Of a stretch of DNA of 64,000 nucleotides, positions 1-8,829 are shown piece after piece. Source of the stretch: Collimonas pratensis (GTDB lineage Bacteria > Pseudomonadota > Gammaproteobacteria > Burkholderiales > Burkholderiaceae_D); the NCBI RefSeq assembly GCF_001584185.1, contig NZ_CP013234.1:4960001-5024000 (forward strand). Direction: 5' to 3'. Under the pieces are notes generated by a model that did not search any database, was not told the origin of the DNA, and worked only from the letters and a program-made list of their open reading frames with translations. How positions within the stretch are numbered: position 1 is the stretch's first letter; each line of letters starts with the position of its first letter. A program made the translations under genes and the position numbers.

Positions 1-33
1 GTACGATTTTTCGAGCCCGCTTTATTTGATTAC

Positions 34-1116
34 TTAGTTTTGATAAAAACTGCTATCGAGATAATGGGCTTTGACGTGCTTGACCACCACCGACATCACC
101 GCTGAACACGGCAGCGCCAGCAGGATGCCGACAAAGCCGAACAGCTGGCCGAAGGCCATCAGGGCAAAAATCACTACCAGCGGATGCAAGCCTATGCGTT
201 CGCCTACCAGGCGCGGCGTCAGGATGAAACTCTCCAGCACCTGGCCGATGCCGTACACGATGGCGACGGCGATCAAGCCATGCAGGCCGTCGAATTGCAG
301 CATTGCCGCAATCAGCGCCAGCGCCAGTCCGAGACCGAAGCCGACATAGGGAATAAATACCAGCAAACCGGTAATAATGCCAACCGGCAATGCCACATCA
401 AAACCGGCAATCGCCAGTCCGGTCGAATAATAAATCGCCAGAACCAACATTACCAGCAATTGCCCGCGCAAATATTGCGCCAGCAGGCTGTCGACCTCTT
501 GCGTCATGGCGGCGGTCTTGCCTTGCCAGCGGCGCGGCACCAGCTTGCCGACCCGGTCGACGATGGAATGCCAGTCTTGCAACAGATAAAACAACACTAC
601 CGGCACCAGCAGGATCGTGGCCAGCCAGCCCAGCACCGCGGTACCGCCGACCTTCACCGAGGCCAGCACCGAAGTCCAGATTTCATCGCCGCTGGTGGAC
701 AGCTGCTTGGTCAGCATCTCCTTGATGCCGGTGCCGTCCAGCCGCACATTGATGCCGAAGTCCTGCAGATGCGGGCCGATCACGCCGTCCAGCTTGGTGA
801 GGAAGGTCGGAATCTGGTTTTGCAATAATGGCAACTCCTTGCGCAGTACCGGGATCACGATCAGGATCACCGCCAGGATGGCGAACACCAGCAGCAGGAT
901 CACGATCAGCACCGCCAGCGCGCGCGGGAAGGGAAACTTGCCGATACGCCGGCGCGACAGCCAGTCCACGCCCGGATTCAGGGCGTAGGCGAGAATGGCG
1001 GAGGCGATGAAAGGGGTCAGGATAGGCCCCAGAGCCACCATCAGCGCCACCAGCAGCAGCGCAATTCCCAGCCACAACGCAGTTTGTTTTTGTTCGTCTG
1101 TAAAAGAAAATGGCAT
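34..1116 (-). CDS. AI-2E family transporter (PerM-like permease)
   Basis: A 360-residue polytopic inner-membrane protein of the AI-2E/PerM (UPF0118) family. The first 45 residues hold two hydrophobic segments, a third follows near 63-90, an amphipathic stretch covers about 90-150, and several more membrane segments run to about residue 345, the family layout. Members export small molecules or serve as antiporters; the substrate cannot be read from sequence. It starts at an ATG and is divergent from purM, sharing a 142-base intergenic region. The downstream neighbour on the minus strand lies outside the window (in relatives this is often hda; from memory, not visible here). Family call is firm, function is not. 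Confidence 0.88.
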   Translation of the reverse strand: MPFSFTDEQKQTALWLGIALLLVALMVALGPILTPFIASAILAYALNPGVDWLSRRRIGKFPFPRALAVLIVILLLVFAILAVILIVIPVLRKELPLLQNQIPTFLTKLDGVIGPHLQDFGINVRLDGTGIKEMLTKQLSTSGDEIWTSVLASVKVGGTAVLGWLATILLVPVVLFYLLQDWHSIVDRVGKLVPRRWQGKTAAMTQEVDSLLAQYLRGQLLVMLVLAIYYSTGLAIAGFDVALPVGIITGLLVFIPYVGFGLGLALALIAAMLQFDGLHGLIAVAIVYGIGQVLESFILTPRLVGERIGLHPLVVIFALMAFGQLFGFVGILLALPCSAVMSVVVKHVKAHYLDSSFYQN

Positions 1117-1194
1117 GGAATCGAGAGTTTGGTGGATCGGTTTGATAAAATACCGCTTTTACCGCGCATTTCATCGCATATACAGCGATGTATA

Positions 1195-1200
1195 TATAAT
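1195..1200 (+). promoter_or_regulatory. candidate -10 box for purM
   Basis: A perfect TATAAT lies about 60 bases before the purM start, at the end of an AT-rich tract that also contains the inverted repeat ATATAC-N6-GTATAT (about 1178-1195). No good -35 hexamer sits at the proper distance, so the call rests on the -10 alone. Confidence 0.35.
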
Positions 1201-1258
1201 AGATGCGAGATGCGCGGCCGAATTTCTCTATTTTACCGCCTCTGCCGCCAATCACATC

Positions 1259-2311
1259 ATGACTTCCACTTCAAACGTTTCCAACGTGCCACTCTCTTAC
1301 CGTGACGCCGGTGTCGATATCGACGCTGGCGACGCCCTGGTAGAGGCCATCAAGCCTTTCGCCAAGCGCACCATGCGGGAGGGGGTGATGGGCGGCATCG
1401 GCGGTTTCGGCGCCCTGTTCGAAATCAGCAAGAAATTCAAGGAACCGGTGCTGGTATCCGGCACCGACGGCGTCGGCACCAAGCTGAAGCTGGCTTTCCA
1501 CCTGAAACGCCACGACACGGTCGGCATCGACCTGGTGGCGATGAGCGTCAACGATATCCTGGTGCAAGGCGCCGAGCCGCTGTTCTTCCTCGACTATTTC
1601 GCCTGTGGCAAGCTGGACGTACCTAGCGCCACCGACGTCATCAAGGGTATCGCCAAGGGTTGCGAACTGGCGGGCTGCGCTCTGATCGGCGGCGAGACCG
1701 CTGAAATGCCAAGCATGTATCCGGACGGCGAATACGACCTGGCGGGCTTTGCCGTCGGCGCCGTGGAAAAATCCAAGCTGATCGACGGCACCAAGATCAT
1801 CCCGGGCGACGTCGTGCTGGGCCTGGCGTCATCGGGCGCGCATTCCAACGGCTACTCGCTGGTGCGCAAGATCATCGAAGTCGCCAAGCCAGACCTGGAC
1901 GGCGACTTCCACGGCCGCAAGCTGGCCGACGTGCTGATGGAACCTACCCGCATCTACGTCAAGCCCCTGCTGGCCTTGATGGAAGCGATGGAAGTTAAAG
2001 GCATGGTGCACATCACCGGTGGCGGCCTGGTGGAAAACATCCCACGCGTACTGCAAGACAATTTGACCGCTGTCCTGCGCAGCGATGCCTGGACCATGCC
2101 GCCGCTGTTCACCTGGCTGCAGCAGCACGGCCAGGTAGCCGACGCTGAAATGCACCGGGTGTTCAACTGCGGCATCGGCATGACCGTGATCGTCTCCAAG
2201 GAAAACGCTGCGGCCGCAGTAGCCCAACTGACAGCAGCCGGCGAAACCGTCAACGTCATCGGTGAAATCCGCGCCCGCGCCGAAGGCGAAGCGCAAACCA
2301 TCGTCATCTAA
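1259..2311 (+). CDS. purM: phosphoribosylformylglycinamidine cyclo-ligase
   Basis: AIR synthetase closes the imidazole ring of FGAM using ATP, the fifth step of purine synthesis, in the cytosol. The 350-residue product has the PurM N-terminal signature (GGFGALFEI, then [12 protein letters not shown] and [19 protein letters not shown]) and a C-terminal half with [13 protein letters not shown] and the FNCGIGM segment. Length matches the family (about 345). The reading frame stays open for 88 codons upstream, but the ATG giving [18 protein letters not shown] agrees with family N-termini, and the upstream part overlaps the promoter region and the perM-like start. It is monocistronic and is followed by a large inverted repeat that can act as a terminator. 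Confidence 0.97.
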   Translation: MTSTSNVSNVPLSYRDAGVDIDAGDALVEAIKPFAKRTMREGVMGGIGGFGALFEISKKFKEPVLVSGTDGVGTKLKLAFHLKRHDTVGIDLVAMSVNDILVQGAEPLFFLDYFACGKLDVPSATDVIKGIAKGCELAGCALIGGETAEMPSMYPDGEYDLAGFAVGAVEKSKLIDGTKIIPGDVVLGLASSGAHSNGYSLVRKIIEVAKPDLDGDFHGRKLADVLMEPTRIYVKPLLALMEAMEVKGMVHITGGGLVENIPRVLQDNLTAVLRSDAWTMPPLFTWLQQHGQVADAEMHRVFNCGIGMTVIVSKENAAAAVAQLTAAGETVNVIGEIRARAEGEAQTIVI

Positions 2312-2332
2312 GCGCTCATCCGCTGAGGCAAT

Positions 2333-2550
2333 AAAAAAGACGGCCTAGGTCGTAATGCCGTTCACTTAAGCTCCGAACGGCATTCTTTAGGTGGACCAAT
2401 GCGGTCATTCCGTCATCCCCGCGAACGCGGGGATCCATGTTGCAGAGCATGGTGATTAAAAATGGATTCCCGCGTTCGCGGGAATGACGCGACAAGCGCT
2501 ATTCCCAGTATCCTTAACTGAACGGCATTACGGCCTAGGCCGTCTTTTTT
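2333..2550. repeat. long-range inverted repeat (terminator-like) between purM and carbonic anhydrase gene
   Basis: Arms 2333-2364 and 2519-2550 are 32 bases long and inverted with a single mismatch. The left arm begins with A6 and the right arm ends with T6, so each outer edge looks like a bidirectional terminator. The left arm can also pair locally: AATGCCGTTC (2354-2363) with GAACGGCATT (2375-2384). The 150-base interior carries a second inverted repeat (2412-2488), as if a mobile repeat had been inserted into the loop of a terminator hairpin. Confidence 0.8.
2412..2488. repeat. MITE-like palindromic element
   Basis: Two 27-base arms, 2412-2438 and 2462-2488, are inverted copies with two mismatches. 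Each arm is itself a short hairpin (CCCGCGAACGCGGG type). The 23 bases between hold no gene. This GTCATTCCCGCGAACGCGGG pattern belongs to a kind of dispersed repeat common in proteobacteria; no transposase is present, so any mobility would depend on enzymes elsewhere. Confidence 0.8.
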
Positions 2551-2573
2551 CATTTCCGCTAAACCGGAACGTT

Positions 2574-3242
2574 TCAATCTTCGTAGCGCTTGAGGCTGGC
2601 TTCCATGCCCTTGGCCAGATCCGCCATGCAGCTGACGGTCACCTCCAGGTCGCGCAGCAAGCCGTCCCGCACGCTATACACCCAGCTATGGATGGTCAGC
2701 GGCTGGCCGCGCTCCCAGGCATCCTGGACGATCGTGGTGCGGCAGATATTGGCGACCTGCTCCATCGAGTTGAGCTCGCACAGGCGGTCGTGGCGCAAGC
2801 TTTCCGGCAAAGCTTCGCCGAGGTAGCGCTCATGCTTCTGATGTACGTCCTCGACATGGCGCAGCCAGTTGTCGGCCAGGCCGACGCGGCGCTTGGTCAG
2901 CGCCGCATGGACGCCGGAGCAGCCGTAATGGCCGACCACGAACACATGCTTGACCTTCAGCACGTCAACCGCGAACTGCAGCACAGACAGGCAGTTCAAA
3001 TCGCTATGCACCACCACGTTGGCGATATTGCGATGGACGAACAGCTCACCCGGCAACAAGCCCAGCAATTCATTTGCCGGCACCCTGCTGTCGGAACATC
3101 CAATCCAGAAATACTCGGGCGCCTGCTGCGAGGCCAGCGTCTTGAAAAACTCCGGATCGCGGGCGGTGATTGCCGCCGCCCACTCACGGTTTCTCTGGAA
3201 AAGATCTTCTCGAGTCAGGGATTGCTTGTTGTTTGCTGTCAT
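2574..3242 (-). CDS. can: beta-class carbonic anhydrase
   Basis: Cytosolic zinc enzyme that interconverts CO2 and bicarbonate, supplying bicarbonate to carboxylases. The 222-residue protein has the beta-class zinc ligands Cys49 in CSDSRVP, His105 and Cys108 in GHYGCSG, and the catalytic Asp51/Arg53 pair. Length and N-terminus resemble E. coli Can (220 residues). It is convergent with purM and separated from it by the nested inverted repeats. Upstream (3243-3377) I see no further gene. Confidence 0.95.
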   Translation of the reverse strand: MTANNKQSLTREDLFQRNREWAAAITARDPEFFKTLASQQAPEYFWIGCSDSRVPANELLGLLPGELFVHRNIANVVVHSDLNCLSVLQFAVDVLKVKHVFVVGHYGCSGVHAALTKRRVGLADNWLRHVEDVHQKHERYLGEALPESLRHDRLCELNSMEQVANICRTTIVQDAWERGQPLTIHSWVYSVRDGLLRDLEVTVSCMADLAKGMEASLKRYED

Positions 3243-3377
3243 CGTTTTCTATTCAATAAAGTTCCATCTGCGTGGTATTTTGACAATACCGGCACGACAT
3301 CCTGGGCCTTATTTTATAGAAAACTGGCTTTCCCCATCGGCTTTTATCCAATACCCATTATGCGGATGGAGGCGCCC

Positions 3378-3538
3378 TAGTGTCATGTCATGCCTATCTG
3401 TCGGGATATCGCGCCGGCCTTGGCCCGTAGCGCTAGGCGTACCGAGGAGACATAGCGGGGCTATGGCGACGAGGTGCAACGACGCGATACGGGTCAAGGA
3501 CAAGCGAGATGCCGACAGATAGGCATGACACGACACTA
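3378..3538. repeat. 161-base imperfect palindrome
   Basis: Outer arms 3378-3404 and 3512-3538 are 27-base inverted copies with one mismatch. Complementarity continues inward less perfectly (CCTTGGCCCGTA against GATACGGGTCAAGG), ending in a central CATAGC-GGG-GCTATG hairpin, so the whole element can fold into one long hairpin. The right edge contains the TAG stop codon (3536-3538) of the neighbouring minus-strand gene. Resembles in style the palindrome at 27331-27446. Confidence 0.75.
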
Positions 3539-4132
3539 AGCCGGCTGGCCCAGCAACAACGGCTTCAGGCGACTGTCGGCCGGCTTGTCGCCGAGCCAGA
3601 TTTTCAGCAAGGCGTTATAGAAAACCTGGTCGGGCAGCGTTTCCGATACCGGCTTGCCGTTGAAATGGATTTGCGTGCCGACGCCGGGGATCCAGTCGGT
3701 GGTCAGCACATCGCCTTTTTTCAGTTCAGGAATCGAGGCGAACAGTTCGCCGAATTTCAACAGCTGGTTGATGATCTTGGCCTTGTCCGCCTTGTCCACA
3801 TTGTTCTGGATGCCGGTCATGAAGGCGCGGCTGAAATCCTCGCTGCTGACGTCTCGCAACATGACCAGTTCGATGCGGCGCGCGCCGCTGGCGGCCATCA
3901 CCTCCGGCACCGTGGTTTTTTTCTCAGCCAGATACAGCGCCGCCGTGTAGACCTTGAAAATCACCTTGTAGCGTATGCCGGCGCCGTTCAGTTTCAGGTC
4001 CTGGTTGCCGACCTTGGCGCTTTCGTCGATCTTGACGCCGGCCAGATCCAGCGCAAATGCCGCCTGCGCCAGCATCAGCCCGGACAGTACGCAAGCGCAA
4101 GCCGTTGCACGCTTTAATTGAGCAACTATCAT
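3536..4132 (-). CDS. exported chalcone-isomerase-like protein
   Basis: A 198-residue protein with a signal peptide (hydrophobic stretch about 10-27 ending ALA-like before LDLAGVKIDE). The mature part resembles the bacterial chalcone isomerase-like domain: GAGIRYKVIFKVYTAALYL near the start, a central RRIELVMLRDVSSEDF segment and a C-terminal LPDQVFYNALLKIWLGD motif. Bacterial members are periplasmic and of unknown role; they are not expected to make flavonoids. A strong Shine-Dalgarno (AGGAGGAG) precedes the ATG. The stop codon is embedded in the edge of the 3378-3538 palindrome. Domain call fairly sure; function unknown. Confidence 0.8.
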   Translation of the reverse strand: MIVAQLKRATACACVLSGLMLAQAAFALDLAGVKIDESAKVGNQDLKLNGAGIRYKVIFKVYTAALYLAEKKTTVPEVMAASGARRIELVMLRDVSSEDFSRAFMTGIQNNVDKADKAKIINQLLKFGELFASIPELKKGDVLTTDWIPGVGTQIHFNGKPVSETLPDQVFYNALLKIWLGDKPADSRLKPLLLGQPA

Positions 4133-4300
4133 CGTGTCTCCTCCTATGGTTTGTTTGTATATGGAGTTTGTATTGATCGAAAATAAAAGAACGATCGTTT
4201 TATTATTACCCTATACAGAATAGAGAGCGGCGCGAAATTATGCAATAAGGAATTTGTTAATGCGGACTCTACATGGCGCGGCGCCTGCCGCTGCGCCCAT

Positions 4301-4332
4301 AAAAAAACGCCAGCCTTGCGGGCTGGCGGTTT
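4301..4332 (-). terminator. rho-independent terminator of dnaJ
   Basis: Read on the minus strand, an 8-bp GC stem (4308-4315 with 4321-4328, loop TTGCG) is followed by a run of seven T (complement of 4301-4307). It lies 54 bases past the dnaJ stop. The plus-strand side also ends in GTTTT, so it may act weakly in both directions. Confidence 0.85.
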
Positions 4333-4385
4333 TGCGGGAATCAAAGCCTGAATTCAAGCTCAATCTTCAAGCTTATTTTTCAATC

Positions 4386-5516
4386 TCACTCAAAAAACTC
4401 TTTGACCTTGTCTTTCCAGGATTTGCTCTGCGGACTGTGCTTGGCGCCGCCTTCGCTGGTCAGCTGCTCGAATTCCTGCAGCAGCTCTTTCTGGCGGTCG
4501 CTCAGCTTGACCGGGGTTTCCACCACAACGTGGCAGAACAGATCCCCGGCGTAGCCCGAACGCACGCCCTTGATGCCCTTGCTGCGCAGACGGAAGGTCT
4601 TGCCTGACTGGGTGCCGTCCGGAATCGTGAAGGACGCCTTGCCGTTCAATGTAGGCACTTCGATTTCACCGCCCAATGCCGCTTTGGCGAACGAGATCGG
4701 CATTTCGCAATGCAGATCGTCGCCTTCACGCTGGAACACCGCATGCGGCTTGATGTGGATTTCCACATACAGGTCGCCGGTCGGGCCGCCGTTCATACCC
4801 GGCTCGCCGTTGCCGGAGGAGCGGATACGCATGCCGTCGTCGATGCCAGACGGGATTTTCACTTCCAGTGTCTTGTTGCGCTTGATGCGGCCGGCGCCGG
4901 CGCATGACGGGCATGGTTCCGGAATGATCTTGCCGCTGCCGTGGCATTTCGGGCAAGTCTGCTGAATGCTGAAAAAGCCTTGCTGCATGCGTACCTGGCC
5001 GTGGCCGCCGCAGGTCGGGCAAGTGATTGGTTCGGTGCCGGGCTTGGCGCCGCTGCCATGGCAAGGTTCGCACTCGTCCCAGCTTGGCACCCGGATGGTG
5101 GTGTCGAAACCGTGCGCAGCCTGCTCCAGCGTGATTTCCAGGTTGTAGCGCAGATCGGCGCCGCGATACACCTGCGGTCCACCGCCACGGCCGCCGCGGC
5201 CACCGCCACCGCCGAAAATGTCGCCGAAAATGTCGCCGAAGGCATCGGCAAAACCACCCGCGCCGCCGCCACCGCCGCCACCCATGTTGGGATCGACGCC
5301 GGCATGGCCGTAACGGTCATAGGCATCCCGCTTTTGCGGGTCGGACAGCATTTCGTAGGCTTCTTTTGCCTCTTTGAATTTTTCTTCCGCACCCTTGCTA
5401 TCCGGATTGCGGTCCGGATGGTGCTTCATTGCGAGCTTGCGGTACGCCTTCTTGATTTCATCATCAGTAGCGTTTTTCGCAACACCCAGTATTTCGTAAA
5501 AATCACGCTTCGCCAT
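4386..5516 (-). CDS. dnaJ: chaperone protein DnaJ
   Basis: Hsp40 co-chaperone that delivers unfolded clients to DnaK and stimulates its ATPase. The 376-residue protein shows the full class A layout: J domain 1-70 with the HPD triad at 33-35, a Gly/Phe-rich linker with a very Gly-rich run around 79-115, four CxxCxGxG zinc repeats ([32 protein letters not shown]) and the C-terminal client-binding domains. It lies downstream of dnaK with a 203-base gap filled by two copies of a dispersed palindrome; I saw no sigma32 promoter in the gap, so it is probably transcribed with dnaK. Confidence 0.98.
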   Translation of the reverse strand: MAKRDFYEILGVAKNATDDEIKKAYRKLAMKHHPDRNPDSKGAEEKFKEAKEAYEMLSDPQKRDAYDRYGHAGVDPNMGGGGGGGAGGFADAFGDIFGDIFGGGGGRGGRGGGPQVYRGADLRYNLEITLEQAAHGFDTTIRVPSWDECEPCHGSGAKPGTEPITCPTCGGHGQVRMQQGFFSIQQTCPKCHGSGKIIPEPCPSCAGAGRIKRNKTLEVKIPSGIDDGMRIRSSGNGEPGMNGGPTGDLYVEIHIKPHAVFQREGDDLHCEMPISFAKAALGGEIEVPTLNGKASFTIPDGTQSGKTFRLRSKGIKGVRSGYAGDLFCHVVVETPVKLSDRQKELLQEFEQLTSEGGAKHSPQSKSWKDKVKEFFE

Positions 5517-5546
5517 CTTTTTGCACCCTGTTGTTTAAGCGAAAAC

Positions 5547-5597
5547 GCCGGGCAGAGTAATTTGCCATGTTTTGATGGCTCATAAACTCTACCCGGC
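5547..5597. repeat. dispersed palindrome, GGGACAGAGT family, copy 1 (diverged)
   Basis: Arms GCCGGGCAGAGT (5547-5558) and ACTCTACCCGGC (5586-5597) pair with one mismatch. The core reads GTAATTTGCCATG...TGGCTCATAAAC, which matches the core of copy 2 (5633-5714) and of the 36552-36646 element. Confidence 0.7.
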
Positions 5598-5632
5598 TAA
5601 GTGTTTTGCAATTTAAACGTTGATTTGATTAG

Positions 5633-5714
5633 TTGGGGACAGAGTCGCACAGAAAGTGTAATTCGCCACGCTTCGGTGGCTCTTAAACCCTATCCGGGCG
5701 ACTCTGTCCCGCAA
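5633..5714. repeat. dispersed palindrome, GGGACAGAGT family, copy 2
   Basis: Perfect 13-base arms GGGACAGAGTCGC (5636-5648) and GCGACTCTGTCCC (5698-5710) enclose a core GTAATTCGCCACG-CTTCG-GTGGCTCTTAAAC with its own GCCAC/GTGGC hairpin. It sits directly before the dnaK stop, in tandem with copy 1, so the dnaK-dnaJ spacer transcript would carry two stable hairpins. Confidence 0.85.
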
Positions 5715-5719
5715 TTAAA

Positions 5720-7657
5720 TTACTTGTCCTTCACTTCCTTGAAATCGGCGTCAACCACGTCGTCTTCCTTCGGCTTGGCTTCCGCGCCGGCGCTAGCGCC
5801 TGCTTCAGCGCCGCCGGCTGCAGCTTGCTGCGCCTGCAGGTCGGCATACATCTTTTCGCCCAGCTTTTGCGCTGCCGTGGTCAAGGCGGCTGTCTTGTTG
5901 TCGATGGCGGCCTTGTCGCTGCCCTTCAACGCTTCTTCCAGTTCCTTGATCGCGGCTTCGATGCTTTCCTTCTCGCCGGCTTCCAGCTTGTCGCCGTATT
6001 CCGCCAGGGATTTCTTGGTCGAATGGACCAGTGCGTCGCCCTGGTTGCGGGCTTCCGCTGCTTCCTTCAGGCGCTTGTCGTCTTCCGCATTGGCTTCGGC
6101 GTCGCGCACCATCTTCTGGATCTCTTCTTCGGTCAAGCCGGAGTTGGCCTTGATGGTGATCTTGTTTTCCTTGCCGGTTGCCTTGTCCTTGGCGCCGACG
6201 TGCAAGATGCCGTTAGCATCGATGTCGAAGGTGACTTCGATCTGCGGCGTGCCGCGCGATGCCGGCGGGATGCCTTCCAGATTGAATTCGCCCAGGCCCT
6301 TGTTGCCTGCAGCCATCTCGCGCTCACCTTGGAAAACCTTGATGGTCACGGCAGGCTGGTTGTCGTCGGCCGTCGAGAACACCTGGCTGAACTTGGTCGG
6401 GATGGTGGTGTTCTTCTGGATCATCTTGGTCATCACGCCGCCCATGGTTTCGATACCCAGCGACAATGGCGTCACGTCCAGCAGCAGCAAGTCCTTGCGG
6501 TCGCCCGACAAGACCGAACCCTGGATTGCGGCGCCGACGGCGACAGCTTCATCCGGATTGACGTCCTTGCGTGGTTCCTTGCCGAAGAATTCCTTCACCT
6601 TTTCCTGCACCTTAGGCATGCGGGTCATGCCGCCGACCAGAATGATGTCGTCGATGTCGGAAACCTTGACGCCGGCGTCCTTGATGGCGATGCGGCAAGG
6701 CTCGATAGTCTTGGCGATCAGCTCTTCCACCAGCGATTCCAGCTTGGCGCGGGTCATCTTCAGGTTCAGATGGATCGGTGCGCCGTTCGCCATGGCGATG
6801 TACGGTTCGTTGATTTCAGTCTGTTGCGACGACGACAATTCGATCTTGGCGCGTTCGGCCGAAGCCTTGATGCGTTGCAGGGCAATCGCATCCTTTTTCA
6901 GGTCGATGCCGTTGATCTTCTTGAACTCGTCCAGGATGTAATCGATGATGCGCTGGTCGAAGTCTTCGCCGCCGAGGAAAGTATCGCCGTTGGTGGACAG
7001 CACTTCGAACTGCTTTTCGCCATCGACATCGGCGATTTCGATGATGGAGACGTCGAATGTACCGCCGCCCAGGTCATATACCGCAATCTTGCGGTCGCCT
7101 TTTTCTGCCTTGTCCAAGCCGAAAGCCAGCGCAGCCGCGGTCGGCTCGTTGATGATGCGCTTGACGTCCAGGCCGGCGATACGGCCGGCGTCCTTGGTCG
7201 CTTGACGCTGGGCATCGTTGAAGTAAGCCGGCACGGTAATCACAGCTTCGGTGACTTCTTCGCCGAGGTAGTCTTCAGCGGTCTTCTTCATCTTGCGCAA
7301 CACTTCCGCGGAGATTTGCGGCGGCGCCAGTTTCTGGTCGCGCACGCCTACCCATGCATCGCCATTGTCGGCCTTGATGATCTGGTAAGGCATCAGCGCG
7401 ATGTCTTTCTGCACTTCTTTTTCGTCGAACTTGCGGCCGATCAGACGCTTGGTGGCGTACAGCGTGTTGGTCGGATTGGTGACTGCCTGGCGCTTGGCAG
7501 GAGCGCCGACCAGGATTTCGCCGTCTTCTTGATAAGCGATGATGGAAGGCGTGGTACGCGCGCCTTCCGAGTTTTCGATCACTTTTGGCTGACCGTTTTC
7601 GATAACCGAAACGCAAGAATTCGTGGTGCCCAAGTCAATGCCGATAATTTTACCCAT
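5720..7657 (-). CDS. dnaK: molecular chaperone DnaK (Hsp70)
   Basis: ATP-driven cytosolic chaperone. The 645-residue product begins [16 protein letters not shown] (phosphate-1 loop), carries the Hsp70 signatures ([14 protein letters not shown] and [13 protein letters not shown]), the linker [16 protein letters not shown], the substrate-binding domain and a C-terminal lid ending in an acidic [14 protein letters not shown] tail. Length is normal. A sigma32-like promoter lies 48 bases upstream; grpE is 106 bases upstream and dnaJ downstream. Confidence 0.99.
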   Translation of the reverse strand: MGKIIGIDLGTTNSCVSVIENGQPKVIENSEGARTTPSIIAYQEDGEILVGAPAKRQAVTNPTNTLYATKRLIGRKFDEKEVQKDIALMPYQIIKADNGDAWVGVRDQKLAPPQISAEVLRKMKKTAEDYLGEEVTEAVITVPAYFNDAQRQATKDAGRIAGLDVKRIINEPTAAALAFGLDKAEKGDRKIAVYDLGGGTFDVSIIEIADVDGEKQFEVLSTNGDTFLGGEDFDQRIIDYILDEFKKINGIDLKKDAIALQRIKASAERAKIELSSSQQTEINEPYIAMANGAPIHLNLKMTRAKLESLVEELIAKTIEPCRIAIKDAGVKVSDIDDIILVGGMTRMPKVQEKVKEFFGKEPRKDVNPDEAVAVGAAIQGSVLSGDRKDLLLLDVTPLSLGIETMGGVMTKMIQKNTTIPTKFSQVFSTADDNQPAVTIKVFQGEREMAAGNKGLGEFNLEGIPPASRGTPQIEVTFDIDANGILHVGAKDKATGKENKITIKANSGLTEEEIQKMVRDAEANAEDDKRLKEAAEARNQGDALVHSTKKSLAEYGDKLEAGEKESIEAAIKELEEALKGSDKAAIDNKTAALTTAAQKLGEKMYADLQAQQAAAGGAEAGASAGAEAKPKEDDVVDADFKEVKDK

Positions 7658-7704
7658 GGTGTATGTCCTTTACTGAATATCTGATGAATGTTTGGATGGT
7701 CTGA

Positions 7705-7732
7705 ATATAGGGAGCGAAAGCGCGCTTTCAAG
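7705..7732 (-). promoter_or_regulatory. sigma32-like heat-shock promoter of dnaK
   Basis: On the minus strand CTTGAAA (complement of 7726-7732), a 13-base spacer and CCCTATAT (complement of 7705-7712) match the heat-shock consensus CTTGAAA-N11-16-CCCATNT well. The -10 ends 48 bases before the dnaK ATG. No CIRCE inverted repeat is visible here. Confidence 0.75.
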
Positions 7733-7763
7733 CGCTAAACTGCTCGCTCCTGGCGTTTTTTTT

Positions 7764-8312
7764 CTATTTTCCTTGCGCCACGACGACCAGCGCTGGCCGC
7801 AACAGACGATCGGCAATGGTATAGCCCTTTTGCAGCACGGTCACCACGGTATTGGCGTCCTGCTCGGCCGGCACGGTCGAGATCGCCTGGTGTTTCATCG
7901 GGTCCAGCTTCTCGCCGACTGCCGGCGAGATTTCCAGCAAACGGTTTTTTTCAAAGGCCGAGGACAGTTGCTTGAGCGTCATTTCGACGCCTTCCTTGAG
8001 CGACTCCAGCGACGGCGTCTCGATCTTCAGCGCCATTTCAAGGTGGTCCTTGACCGGCACCAGCGCTTCGGCAAAGCCTTCGATGGCAAATTTGTGCGCA
8101 CGGGCAATATCTTCCTGAGCCCGGCGGCGGATGTTTTCCGACTCAGCCTTGGCGCGCAGGAACGCGTCCTGCATTTCGGCGATCTTGGCTTGCGCTTCCG
8201 ACAGCTGGACTTCCAGCGCCGACTCGGGAATCACCGTTGCATCATCGGCAACAGCATTTTTTTCCGTTTGCGCCGTCTGTACCGGCTCGTTCTGATTTTC
8301 CATGTGTTCCAT
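7764..8312 (-). CDS. grpE: nucleotide exchange factor GrpE
   Basis: Dimeric exchange factor that releases ADP from DnaK. The 182-residue protein has an acidic, flexible N-terminus, a long helical region (about 50-105, including [20 protein letters not shown]) and the beta-domain with [17 protein letters not shown] sequence (here [17 protein letters not shown]) and the C-terminal [20 protein letters not shown]. The ATG at 8312 is preceded by GGAGG at 7 bases; a second Met four codons in is possible. Downstream on the same strand: dnaK and dnaJ; upstream: hemH. Confidence 0.97.
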   Translation of the reverse strand: MEHMENQNEPVQTAQTEKNAVADDATVIPESALEVQLSEAQAKIAEMQDAFLRAKAESENIRRRAQEDIARAHKFAIEGFAEALVPVKDHLEMALKIETPSLESLKEGVEMTLKQLSSAFEKNRLLEISPAVGEKLDPMKHQAISTVPAEQDANTVVTVLQKGYTIADRLLRPALVVVAQGK

Positions 8313-8357
8313 TCAAAAACCTCCAACAATCAATAACTTATTAACCTATAGCAGTCC

Positions 8358-8386
8358 AAATGAGGCTATGCCCTTACTTTTTCAAG
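8358..8386 (-). promoter_or_regulatory. sigma32-like heat-shock promoter of grpE
   Basis: On the minus strand CTTGAAA (complement of 8380-8386), a 14-base spacer and CCTCATTT (complement of 8358-8365) lie 46 bases before the grpE ATG. It closely matches the heat-shock consensus and resembles the promoter in front of dnaK. Confidence 0.75.
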
Positions 8387-8592
8387 GGTTAAAAGTCGGC
8401 CGCACGCAATATCGAGCAAGGACCCCACAAATCGGGAGTTTCTGGCAACAAATTGAAACAATATTTACCAGAACTGGGTTTGCTGCGATGCCACATAGGG
8501 ACTATCCTGAAAGCGTGGCTCAAGCAAGAGTCAGCAACCTGCAGGCCCTCTCGGAGAGCCCTCTGCCCCACTAACAAAAAAAGGGGATTATC

Positions 8593-8685
8593 GTGAAACT
8601 GCCGTTGATTTCCGCACTTTTGATCGTGTACACCTTACTCGCCGCCGGCATGATCAGCTATTCGCAACTGGTTGCGTTGTACTAG
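8593..8685 (+). CDS. putative 30-residue single-span membrane protein
   Basis: A GTG-initiated ORF of 30 codons preceded by a good Shine-Dalgarno, AAGGGGA at 8581-8587, five bases from the GTG. It would encode a short protein starting MKLPLISALLIVYTLLAAGM, hydrophobic over nearly its whole length with a Lys at position 2, the look of a small inner-membrane peptide. It stands alone on the plus strand between grpE and hemH, both on minus. I do not recognise a family; the main support is the ribosome-binding site plus the coherent hydrophobic profile. It could still be chance in a 517-base spacer. Confidence 0.45.
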   Translation: MKLPLISALLIVYTLLAAGMISYSQLVALY

Positions 8686-8829
8686 ATTCTGCCTTCCGGC
8701 CAAAGCCTCCGGCTGCTTGCAGAATAAATAATATTCTATTTCTCCAGCCCGAGTTTGGGCGCTCATTATAGTTGCGCCTTGCCGCCGCGGCGCATCAGCA
8801 CCCTAAATTTCTGCCGCAAACCCGCCGGA

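Larger units (their letters stand above)
8313..8829. other. grpE-hemH spacer
   Basis: A 517-base region holding the grpE heat-shock promoter (8358-8386), the small membrane ORF (8593-8685) and an ATTCTGC/GCAGAAT inverted repeat (about 8687-8727) that could end that transcript. Nothing else recognised at 8400-8580; open frames there look non-coding. Confidence 0.5.

Noticed and set aside
995..1258. Extended N-terminus of purM
   Set aside because: The added 88 residues overlap the divergent gene start and the promoter; PurM length fits the later ATG.
4144..4344. 66-codon minus-strand frame between the chalcone-isomerase-like gene and dnaJ
   Set aside because: It contains the dnaJ terminator hairpin and the neighbouring promoter region; no family resemblance.
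5825..7684. 619-codon open frame antisense to dnaK
   Set aside because: Shadow of dnaK for the same reasons.
8302..8574. 90-codon frame upstream of grpE on the plus strand
   Set aside because: Overlaps the grpE start and its heat-shock promoter; composition is non-coding and no ribosome site is present.
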